From: Planctomycetaceae bacterium
GTDB lineage: Bacteria > Planctomycetota > Planctomycetia > Pirellulales > Pirellulaceae
Direction of reading: 5' to 3'
Length of the DNA: 7,816 nucleotides
Assembly: GCA_005773145.1 (NCBI GenBank)
Contig: SXHS01000066.1
Span: 1-7,816 of the forward strand
A model generated the notes under the pieces. The model was not told the origin of the DNA. It did not search any database and saw only the letters and a list, made by a program, of their open reading frames with translations. This document shows, piece by piece, positions 1 to 7,373 of this stretch (its first letter is position 1; every line of letters starts with the position of its first letter). The position numbers were made by a program, and so were the translations under genes.

Positions 1-174
1 ATGCACATTCGTGGCGGTTGTATCGTTTGCAGGGATCGCAACAGCGTCTGTCACCGATGGTGGTATGTGCGGATTGCGCAAAATTTGCTGCACCGCTGGG
101 AGGTCCCGCCAACCTGTGCGGTATATTTGGTGGGGCATCTCTCGCGGCCGGTGCCCCCAAGCACAGGGAAATCT
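1..174 (+). other. Upstream region of the hybrid kinase, probably non-coding
   Basis: The kinase frame is open here from an ATG at base 1, so an annotation starting at base 1 is possible. The 58 residues it would add contain four Cys and four Trp, match no domain I recognise, and lie before the first ATG with a visible ribosome binding site. I looked for a sigma-70-like promoter. A TATATT at 122–127 has no −35-like hexamer at proper spacing, so no promoter is called. Confidence 0.5.
165..170 (+). promoter_or_regulatory. Possible ribosome binding site for the hybrid kinase (AGGGAA)
   Basis: AGGGAA lies four bases before ATG 175. It is a partial Shine-Dalgarno match, and the GGG core sits at usable spacing. 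It favours ATG 175 over ATG 1, whose upstream region is outside the window. A competing GAGGA at 223–227 lies ten bases before ATG 238, which would still leave the whole kinase-like domain intact. The choice between 175 and 238 is not settled. Confidence 0.4.
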
Positions 175-3100
175 ATGTCCAGGACTCCAGCCAATTCAGG
201 TCGAGCGAACGACGCGCCCCCTGAGGACGCGGCATTGATGTCGTATCGCGATGCTATACGCGCAGCGTTCTCCGAACGATATGAGCTGGCCGAAGGCCCT
301 GTGTGTGTCAGCGCGACGGGACTGGTAGCTCACGGGCGCGATCAGCAAGATGGGCGGGCGGTCTTCATCAAGATTTTGCCCCGTGACGCGCACAGCGCCG
401 GTTTGCATTTGCGATTGGAACATGAAGCCCGCCGCTTGTGCACGGTGGACAGCCCGTGGCTGCAGCCATTGCTCGACGTGAGCCGCGATGACGATGCGCT
501 GTACTTGGTCATGGCCCAAGTCGCCGGCACATCACTTCAAGACAGACTTGGATCGGGCCGTTTGTCGGTGGATCAGTCTCTGCGCGTCGGCGAATGCCTT
601 TTTCTCGCGTTGGACGCCTTGCACCAGCACAACGTTATGCATCGGCAGGTACTGCCGGCGTGTCTGGTGCTGAGCGGAACGGATCAGGACCTGCGGGGGA
701 CGCTGGCGGATTTCGGGTCCATGCCACAGGTGTCGGTGGAGAACTTGGACGCCGTGGCAGCCGTAGAGGTCGCCTCCTATATCTCGCCGGAACAGGCGGG
801 TTCCATCGACCATGACATTGGTCCCGCAGCCGATCTCTACAGTGCCGGCGCGGTTCTTTACGCATGCTTGACCGGTCGCGCGCCATTTCGCGGCGGAACC
901 GTGGGCGAGTTGTTGTTTCAGCATATGACGACGCCTGTCCCCCCCTTGAGCATGTCCGGGGACACCATGCCCATGGCGCTCAATGAAATGGTGCAACGGC
1001 TCCTGCGGAAGGACCCCCGCGATCGCTATCAGTCCGCAGCGGCGGTGCTGCACGATCTACACGCCGTTCAAGCGGCCCGCTCGCGCGGCATCGTCGATCC
1101 GGCGATCGCGATTGGCCAGCAGGATGTTCGTGGCACGCTGACCGAGCCGGCCTTCGTCGCGCGCGGCCGCGAATTGGCTCAGTTGGACGAACAAATTCAG
1201 GCCGTCGCGGCCGGACGTGGTGGACTTGTCCTGCTGGAAGCGGACTCGGGTGGGGGAAAGACTCGCTTGATGGTGGAATTGGCCCAGCGCGCCGCCCGAT
1301 CGGGGTGTTGGGTGCTGCGGGGGCAAGAGTCGAGCGAAGTTAGCTACCGGCCCCTGCATGCTTTCGACGGTGTGGTGGAATCGGTGATCGCTGAGGTAGC
1401 GGCCGATCCCGAGCGGGCCCACGTCTTACTGCAGTCGCAGGATGTTGATGGTGCGGCGTTGGTCGCGACGCTGCCGCAACTGGCGCAAGTATTGGGGAAC
1501 GCCGCAGAACCGCAACAAGGCCCCGAGGCCTTCGCAGAAGCACGTAGCCTGCGGGCCTTGGCCGCTTTCCTGAATGGCTTAGGGACGCCCGACCGACCCG
1601 CCGTGGTCCTGTTGGACGACTGCCAGTGGTCCGACGAGTTCACGTTGCGATTCCTGCAATCGTGGCATGCTCAGGACCGGTCCGGGAACTCCGTGCCGCG
1701 ACATGTCATGGTCGTGGTCGCGTATCGCAGCGAGGAGGTCACTCCCCAACATGCGTTGCGCAAGTTGCAGCCGACCCTGCACATTCAATTGGCGCCGCTG
1801 ACGCCGCAAGATGTCTGCCGCTTGGCGGAATCCATGGCCGGACCGCTGCCGAGCGATGTATTACGGGTCGTCACGGGACTGTCGGAGGGGAGCCCCTTCA
1901 TGGCCTCGGCCGTGCTGCGCGGGCTCGTTGAATATGGAGCTTTGGTCCCTGTCGAGGGTGCCTGGCATGTTGATCCCGAGCGATTGGCCTCGTGTCAGTC
2001 CTCGCAACGGGCCGCCAGCCTGTTGGCGAGGCGTTTGGAATTGCTGGACGAAGATGCCCTGCAATTGCTGACAATCGGGGCGGTGCTCGGGCGAGACTTT
2101 GACCTGGGAGCGGCAGTCGAGATTTCAAAACAGCCCCCCCATCATGCCTTGGAGGCATTGGATGAGGCCCGTCGCCGGTGTCTGGTTTGGGTGCGACCGG
2201 ATCAGTCTCGCTGCGTGTTTGTGCATGACAAGATTCGCGAAGCACTCCTCGCGAAACTTGGAGAGCGAGAACGGCGGACCATTCACCGGCAAGCGGCCCG
2301 CTACCTTCAGCGTCTGGATGAGGGGCGCTCTGCCGAATTGGCCTACCACTACGACGCGGCCGGTGACAGCGTCGGTGCACTACCGTTCGCGCTCACGAGT
2401 GCCGAGAAAGCCCGCGCCCAACATTCGTTGGAAATCGCCGAGCAACAATATCGCATTGCCGAGCGGGGTGCCGTGGATGCGGACGCGGCCACCCGATTTC
2501 GCGTGGCCGAGGGGCTGGGGGACGTGCTGATGTTGCGCGGCCGCTATGACGAAGCCGCACAGCTCTTTGAAGCCGCCGCTCAGCGCGCGGAGGGGAATCA
2601 TGCCACAGCCCAGATTCGAGGCAAGCTGGCTGAACTGGCTTTCAAGCGAGGGGATATGGAGCATGCCGTGCGGGATTTTGAATCCGCCCTGCGCGCGCTG
2701 CAAATATTTGTCCCGCGTTGGCAGTTTCTGTTCCTAACGCTGTTGGCCAAGGAAGCCTTGATTCAGGGCCTGCACACTTGGCTCCCCAAGCAGTTCGTAC
2801 ATCGCCGACAGCGCTATCCCAATGAGACGGAACGACTGGTGCTCCGATTGCTCAGCGGCTTGGCCTACTCCTGCTGGTACGCGCGCGGCAAAGCGATTGC
2901 GCTGTGGGCGCACTTGCGCGGCATGAATCTTGCCGAATCGTACTTGCCGACTTTGGAACTGGCTCACGCTTACTCCGAACACGCACCAGCGATGACGTTG
3001 GTTCCCATGTTCAAGCGAGCGATTCGCTACGCCGAGAAGTCGTTGGAGATTCGTCGCTCCTTTCAGGATTTGTGGGGACAAGGCCAGTCGCTGAATTTTT

Positions 3101-6100
3101 ATGGATGTGTGCTCTATGCCGCCTCGCGATTCTCCGAATGTATCGAAAAGTGTCGCGAGGCCGTGCGATTGCTCGAACGCACGGGTGATTATTGGCAAGT
3201 GCATATCGCCCGCTATCAGATGGCCGCCTCCCAGTATCACCTAGGGGATTTTCGCGAGGCGGTCGAGTTGGCTCGATGGAACCATCAGTCGGGATTGGCA
3301 CTGGGAGACGAACAGGCGTCCGGCATTATTCTGGATGTGTGGGCCCGCGCCACGGCTGGTGGTGTTCCAGAGGAAATTCTACAACGCGAGGTCGATCGCC
3401 AGCGTTTTGATGCGCAGGGAACCAGTCAGGTCTTGTTGGCGCAGGGCGTTTCGCTGTTGGAACGCAAGCAAACCAGGCCCGCGATTGAATCGCTTCGAGA
3501 GGCCGTGGAGGTGGCGCGCCGCGCCGGAGTGCGGAACGCGTACAGTTTGCCGGGCCTAACGTGGCTGGCCACCGCCTTACGCTGTCACGCCGAGGAGCTG
3601 TTGGGATACACGCCAAGGGAGCGACACCAGGTGTTGCGGCGGGCTCTCAAGGTGGCCCGACGTGCCGTGCGTGCCGCTCGCATTTGCCGCAATGACCTCC
3701 CTCAGGCGCTGCGCGAATACGGGTTGATCTCCGCGCTGCTGGGGCGGCCAAGGCGTGCGCAACGGGCCTTTGCCAAGAGCCTGGAAATCGCCCTGCAACA
3801 GGGGGCTCGCTATGAGAGGGCCCAGACGTTGCTGGCTCAGGGGCAGATTGGCCGCGAGCTGGGATGGCCGGACGCGGCCGCTCAAGTTGCTCTCGCGCAA
3901 ACAGAACTCGCCGCCCTCCGGCTGCCGCTCCGCGATCTGTCCGATGAGCCGGCCCAACGCGGCGACGGCGCGACGTTCTCGCTGGCCGATCGATTTGATA
4001 CCGTGCTGGAGTCCGGCCGTGCCATCGCCTCCGGGCTGACTCGGGAAACGATCTACGCCGAGGCACGATCGGCGGCGATGCGCATGTTACGTGGCCAAAC
4101 ATGCTGTGTCCTTGAATTCACAACGGGTGACTTGCCGGAAGCCGATCTGACCCTCGTGGCAGGGGACGCTCAGCCCTTGGATCGCCAGGCCATACGCCAG
4201 GCCATCGAGCAGGGGCATTCCATTGCGCTCGATAGCCAATCGGACGCCGATGCCGAGACTGGGAATTTGACCGAGTCCTCCTTGCTATGCGTCCCGATCC
4301 ACGTTCGAGGGCGCGCGGCCGCATGCGTCTACGTCACGAATCGCCAGGTCCGCGGACTGTTCGGCACCAATGAACTGCGATTGGCAGATTTCGTCGCGGC
4401 CATCACCGGCGCGGCTCTTGAGAATGCAGAGGGCTTTCATCAATTGGAAGTCCTGAATCGAACCTTAGAACAACAAGTCGCCGAACGAACCGCAGCGGCC
4501 GAGACGCGCGCGCGACAGTTGGCTGAAGCCAATGTGGAACTCGAACGGATTGCCCACGAATTGCGACTGACCGAGGAGGATCTGCGCGTGGCCAAGGACG
4601 CGGCCGAGGCAGCCAGTCAGGCCAAAGGCCGATTCCTGGCGACGATGAGTCACGAAATACGCACCCCCATGAACGGCATTCTAGGGATGGCCGAGTTGTC
4701 ATTGCGCACACCCCTGACCCCCTATCAACGCAATTGTCTGAAGTCGATTAAGCAGTCGGGGGATGCCATGCTCACGCTGCTGAACGATGTCCTTGACCTG
4801 TCCAAGATTGAGGCAGGCAAGATGGAAATCGAGTCGGCTCCCTTTGAATTCCGTAGCGTGATTGAAGAGTCGGTCAAACTCATGGCGGCCCATGCGGCGC
4901 GCAAGAATCTGGAGCTGGTCTGTCGGGTTGCGCCTGCCGTGCCGCGGGAATTGACAGGGGACGCCAATCGATTGCGGCAAGTCATTGTCAATCTGGTAGG
5001 CAACGCGGTCAAATTCACGGCGGTGGGTGAGGTGGCCGTGGGAGTCGAAGTTGAATCGGCGCGTGACCAAACCTTACTGGTCCATATTTCGGTCCGCGAT
5101 ACGGGCATTGGGATTCCCGCCGACAAACAAGCCGCGGTGTTCGAGGCCTTTCAGCAAAGTGATAGCTCCACCACTCGCAAGTATGGGGGCACCGGGCTGG
5201 GACTGTCGATCTCGGCCGATCTCGTGCGTCTGATGGGGGGGCGTCTCTGGTTGGAAAGCGAAGTCGGACGGGGGACCGTATTTCATGTGGTGGTGCCATT
5301 GGAACACAGCTCGTCCTCGGCTGCGCCGGTCTTCCCACCCGCGGATCTGCTGGCTCAGTGTCGAGTCCTGGTGGTCAGCCACAACGAGGTCAGTCGTCAA
5401 CGTTATGCTGAATTGGCTCGGGCCTGTGGTGGGCAGGTGACGGTGGCCGGCGATACGGCCAGCGCCTTGACGGCCATGCAACGCGTGGCGGCACGCCCCG
5501 GGGGACGACGGTTGGCGTTACTCGACGTGGATCCCACGCACGTGGATGTGGCCGTCTTGCTGCAGTATCTGCGTGCTGAACACCAGGCATCGCAATGGCA
5601 TGTGGTCACATTGGCTCCTGCGGACTGGATCGATTTCTCACTGCAGGATGACATCGACCAATGTCTCACCAAACCGGCGACAACAGCCGAATTGCTGCAG
5701 GCGATGACTCCACCGGTTGCGGCAGCCGATCGGGCGGACGATCACCATCACGCCGCAGCTGACAAGTCGACGGGCACGCCCTGTCGCGTACTACTAGCGG
5801 AAGACGGCGCGGTGAATCGCGAAGTGGCCATGGGACTTTTGGAGCTCGAGGGATATCAAGTGACGGCCGTCGAGAACGGGGAGCAGGCCTTGCAAAAACT
5901 CGAGGAACTCCCCGGTCACTTCGATCTCGTCCTCATGGACGTAGAAATGCCGGTGATGGATGGGCTGGAGGCCACGGCTCAGATCCGCGCCCGCGATGCC
6001 AGTCACGGCCGACACACGCCGGTGATCGCCATGACGGCTCACGCCGTGCAGGGTTACCGAGAACTTTGCCAGCAGGCTGGCATGGACGCCTATGTGACCA

Positions 6101-6237
6101 AGCCGATCTTGCCTAACGAATTATTCCGCGTGATCACGGACACCCTCCAGCGCAAGCGAGATGCGTCACTGGGCCTACCCATCGAAGCGGCCCACACGTC
6201 GATCTCGGACTTGATCTGCAATTCGCTCACGTCCTAA
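175..6237 (+). CDS. Giant hybrid sensor histidine kinase with N-terminal Ser/Thr (pseudo)kinase, AAA ATPase, TPR, GAF and two receiver domains
   Basis: Predicted cytosolic signalling protein of about 2020 residues with no membrane segment or signal peptide. Numbering is from the ATG at 175. Residues 36–297 are Ser/Thr-kinase-like: K66 and DFG 179–181 are kept, but the HRD motif reads HRQ (156–158). Residues about 326–720 are an AAA_16/COG3899-type ATPase, with Walker A ADSGGGKT (356–363) and Walker B VVLLDD (477–482). About 723–1242 are TPR-like helices, about 1273–1417 a GAF domain, and 1423–1483 a coiled coil. The H-box SHEIRTPMNG carries phosphoacceptor H1493. HATPase_c has N-box N1606/N1610, G1 DTGIGIP (1642–1648) and G2 GGTGLGL (1671–1677), all intact. 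Receiver 1 (1729–1847) is degenerate. Receiver 2 (1870–1992) is canonical: E1876, D1877, D1922, T1954, K1976. There is no HPt domain. The architecture resembles trifunctional Ser/Thr kinase/ATPase/histidine kinases, such as the HstK type of Cyanobacteria. The signal sensed is unknown; GAF and TPR are the candidate sensors. The frame is open from an ATG at base 1, and ATG 238 is another possible start. Confidence 0.93.
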   Translation: MSRTPANSGRANDAPPEDAALMSYRDAIRAAFSERYELAEGPVCVSATGLVAHGRDQQDGRAVFIKILPRDAHSAGLHLRLEHEARRLCTVDSPWLQPLLDVSRDDDALYLVMAQVAGTSLQDRLGSGRLSVDQSLRVGECLFLALDALHQHNVMHRQVLPACLVLSGTDQDLRGTLADFGSMPQVSVENLDAVAAVEVASYISPEQAGSIDHDIGPAADLYSAGAVLYACLTGRAPFRGGTVGELLFQHMTTPVPPLSMSGDTMPMALNEMVQRLLRKDPRDRYQSAAAVLHDLHAVQAARSRGIVDPAIAIGQQDVRGTLTEPAFVARGRELAQLDEQIQAVAAGRGGLVLLEADSGGGKTRLMVELAQRAARSGCWVLRGQESSEVSYRPLHAFDGVVESVIAEVAADPERAHVLLQSQDVDGAALVATLPQLAQVLGNAAEPQQGPEAFAEARSLRALAAFLNGLGTPDRPAVVLLDDCQWSDEFTLRFLQSWHAQDRSGNSVPRHVMVVVAYRSEEVTPQHALRKLQPTLHIQLAPLTPQDVCRLAESMAGPLPSDVLRVVTGLSEGSPFMASAVLRGLVEYGALVPVEGAWHVDPERLASCQSSQRAASLLARRLELLDEDALQLLTIGAVLGRDFDLGAAVEISKQPPHHALEALDEARRRCLVWVRPDQSRCVFVHDKIREALLAKLGERERRTIHRQAARYLQRLDEGRSAELAYHYDAAGDSVGALPFALTSAEKARAQHSLEIAEQQYRIAERGAVDADAATRFRVAEGLGDVLMLRGRYDEAAQLFEAAAQRAEGNHATAQIRGKLAELAFKRGDMEHAVRDFESALRALQIFVPRWQFLFLTLLAKEALIQGLHTWLPKQFVHRRQRYPNETERLVLRLLSGLAYSCWYARGKAIALWAHLRGMNLAESYLPTLELAHAYSEHAPAMTLVPMFKRAIRYAEKSLEIRRSFQDLWGQGQSLNFYGCVLYAASRFSECIEKCREAVRLLERTGDYWQVHIARYQMAASQYHLGDFREAVELARWNHQSGLALGDEQASGIILDVWARATAGGVPEEILQREVDRQRFDAQGTSQVLLAQGVSLLERKQTRPAIESLREAVEVARRAGVRNAYSLPGLTWLATALRCHAEELLGYTPRERHQVLRRALKVARRAVRAARICRNDLPQALREYGLISALLGRPRRAQRAFAKSLEIALQQGARYERAQTLLAQGQIGRELGWPDAAAQVALAQTELAALRLPLRDLSDEPAQRGDGATFSLADRFDTVLESGRAIASGLTRETIYAEARSAAMRMLRGQTCCVLEFTTGDLPEADLTLVAGDAQPLDRQAIRQAIEQGHSIALDSQSDADAETGNLTESSLLCVPIHVRGRAAACVYVTNRQVRGLFGTNELRLADFVAAITGAALENAEGFHQLEVLNRTLEQQVAERTAAAETRARQLAEANVELERIAHELRLTEEDLRVAKDAAEAASQAKGRFLATMSHEIRTPMNGILGMAELSLRTPLTPYQRNCLKSIKQSGDAMLTLLNDVLDLSKIEAGKMEIESAPFEFRSVIEESVKLMAAHAARKNLELVCRVAPAVPRELTGDANRLRQVIVNLVGNAVKFTAVGEVAVGVEVESARDQTLLVHISVRDTGIGIPADKQAAVFEAFQQSDSSTTRKYGGTGLGLSISADLVRLMGGRLWLESEVGRGTVFHVVVPLEHSSSSAAPVFPPADLLAQCRVLVVSHNEVSRQRYAELARACGGQVTVAGDTASALTAMQRVAARPGGRRLALLDVDPTHVDVAVLLQYLRAEHQASQWHVVTLAPADWIDFSLQDDIDQCLTKPATTAELLQAMTPPVAAADRADDHHHAAADKSTGTPCRVLLAEDGAVNREVAMGLLELEGYQVTAVENGEQALQKLEELPGHFDLVLMDVEMPVMDGLEATAQIRARDASHGRHTPVIAMTAHAVQGYRELCQQAGMDAYVTKPILPNELFRVITDTLQRKRDASLGLPIEAAHTSISDLICNSLTS

Positions 6238-6264
6238 AGCGGCAGTGCGAGTGCGCTCGGAAAT
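6238..6264. other. 27-base convergent intergenic gap without a clear terminator
   Basis: This gap separates the stop codons of the convergent hybrid kinase and desaturase genes. It contains only a weak AGCG/CGCT inverted pair around a 12-base loop and no T-tract on either strand. Termination of each transcript therefore probably occurs inside the opposing gene or through Rho. That is inference from the absence of a visible intrinsic terminator. Confidence 0.6.
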
Positions 6265-7299
6265 TCAGGGGGACGTGTATTGGCCCTCAAAGTCGCACCA
6301 CCGTCGTGCCTGGTAGTCGAATAGCTTGCAGCGTCGCACCACATCCAGGTGTGACCGAATGGACCAATGAAATACGACGATGCGTTCGTGTTCGCGCGTC
6401 TCGAGCAACTCCTGGGCCTCACGCAAACGATAAAGTGGGATCGAGGGGCGAATGTGGTGCGCGTTGTGCTCCATGATCCAGTGGAAGATACGATTGATGG
6501 GGCCTGGAAATACGACATGGACCGACGTTTCCAGTTGTGGATCTGACTTGCGCCATATGGCTTCATCGTTGTACCACTTGATTTGTGGATGGGTATGATG
6601 CAGGTAGATGACAAACGACATCAACGTGTTCCACGTCGCGAATGGGATCACTGCTCCGTATAAGAGCACATTCCAGAGCGGCCTGGCCTCCCCACCGAAC
6701 CAGCCCCGAGGGGCTCCCCAAACGAGCATCGCCAGGTAGGCGGTTGCAAACAACAGCACGTAGCATCGGTCCACCACGTATTCCGAGCGTCGCTTTTCCT
6801 GTTCGCGGCGATCGGGGAAGATCATACGCTTCCACCAGAACTCGATCAGATAATACAACGTGGGCCCAAGAAAGCTGCGATAGAAGCGATACGTCAGTCG
6901 CTGCGGCCACCGCAGTCTACGGTACGCCGCCACATCGAGCGGTGTCCACACGTAGTCCTGCGGGCTGAGATTCGTCCAGCGGTGATGGGTCTGGTTGTGG
7001 ACCAGCACCCACAAGCTGAAGGGGTGGAGAGCCGGTAGCATGGCCAGCTGGCCCAACCAATGGTTCAAACCACGCGATGGGGTGAGGCTATTGTGGGCCG
7101 CGTCGTGGGCCACCACAAACAGAATCCCAATGACAATACCCGCACCGACAGCAAAGAATGCCTGCAGCCACCAAGCATGACTGGTGAGTGCCAAGCCCAA
7201 CAACGTGATCAGCACCGTCACATCGAGCAGGAAAATGCCAACGCCGTGAATGGTGTCTCGGCGGCCAAAGTCGAGAGACTCCTGTTGTGTGAACGACAT
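6265..7299 (-). CDS. Membrane fatty acid desaturase, delta-12/omega-3 (FAD2/DesA) type
   Basis: Predicted di-iron integral membrane desaturase of 344 residues that would introduce a cis double bond into acyl chains at the inner membrane, using an external electron donor. Numbering is from the ATG at 7299. Histidine boxes are HDAAH (65–69), HNQTHH (101–106) and HNAHH (278–282), giving the eight conserved His ligands. HHTHP (234–238) followed by a WY motif is the extra motif seen in plant FAD2 and cyanobacterial DesA enzymes. It argues for the delta-12/omega-3 branch rather than a delta-9 acyl-CoA desaturase. Hydrophobic segments at about 20–40, 44–64, 180–195 and 209–231 fit the usual membrane topology, and the length is normal. 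The frame extends upstream to a TTG at 7341 (14 more residues). ATG 7299 is preferred because GGAGA lies eight bases before it. The gene lies 74 bases downstream of the FadL-like gene on the same strand. Regiospecificity, and action on phospholipid rather than another lipid, cannot be read from the sequence. A related oxygenase of the same superfamily is the main alternative. Confidence 0.9.
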   Translation of the reverse strand: MSFTQQESLDFGRRDTIHGVGIFLLDVTVLITLLGLALTSHAWWLQAFFAVGAGIVIGILFVVAHDAAHNSLTPSRGLNHWLGQLAMLPALHPFSLWVLVHNQTHHRWTNLSPQDYVWTPLDVAAYRRLRWPQRLTYRFYRSFLGPTLYYLIEFWWKRMIFPDRREQEKRRSEYVVDRCYVLLFATAYLAMLVWGAPRGWFGGEARPLWNVLLYGAVIPFATWNTLMSFVIYLHHTHPQIKWYNDEAIWRKSDPQLETSVHVVFPGPINRIFHWIMEHNAHHIRPSIPLYRLREAQELLETREHERIVVFHWSIRSHLDVVRRCKLFDYQARRWCDFEGQYTSP

Positions 7300-7307
7300 G
7301 CCGTTCG

Positions 7308-7312
7308 TCTCC
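7308..7312 (-). promoter_or_regulatory. Ribosome binding site of the desaturase (GGAGA)
   Basis: On the − strand GGAGA precedes ATG 7299 by eight bases, an ideal Shine-Dalgarno spacing. This decides the start in favour of ATG 7299 over the in-frame TTG at 7341, which overlaps the arm of a hairpin. Confidence 0.6.
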
Positions 7313-7332
7313 GCGTCTGCTGAGGCGTCGCT

Positions 7333-7352
7333 GCACGGCAAAACCGCCGTAC
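7333..7352 (-). other. Small hairpin in the spacer between the FadL-like gene and the desaturase
   Basis: Read on the − strand, GUACGGC and GCCGUGC can form a seven-base-pair stem (one U·G wobble) around the six-base loop GGUUUU. No U-tract follows, so this is not a standard intrinsic terminator. It lies between the upstream stop codon and the desaturase ribosome binding site. It could be an mRNA processing or stability element, or chance in GC-rich DNA. Confidence 0.3.
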
Positions 7353-7373
7353 TTCGTTACCCCGGGCCGAACG

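Noticed and set aside
122..127. TATATT as a −10 promoter element for the hybrid kinase
   Set aside because: No −35-like hexamer at 16–18 bases; the nearest TTGCTG (85–90) is 31 bases away.
532..1053. Long − strand open frame opposite the kinase-like domain, and similar long frames such as 2734–3240 and 3577–3957
   Set aside because: They lie fully inside the well-supported + strand gene and encode no recognisable motif. They are expected shadows in GC-rich DNA with few stop codons.
2134..2140. Run of seven C bases inside the ATPase region (and seven G bases at 5235–5241), considered as a frameshift or phase-variation site
   Set aside because: The reading frame and protein motifs continue unbroken on both sides of each run, and seven-base runs are unremarkable here.
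2701..2760. Hydrophobic FLFLTLLA stretch considered as a membrane segment in the hybrid kinase
   Set aside because: It is too short for a membrane span, is flanked by charged residues, and sits within the helical TPR-like region.
6238..6264. Possible bidirectional terminator in the convergent gap
   Set aside because: Only a four-base inverted pair with a 12-base loop and no T-tract on either strand.
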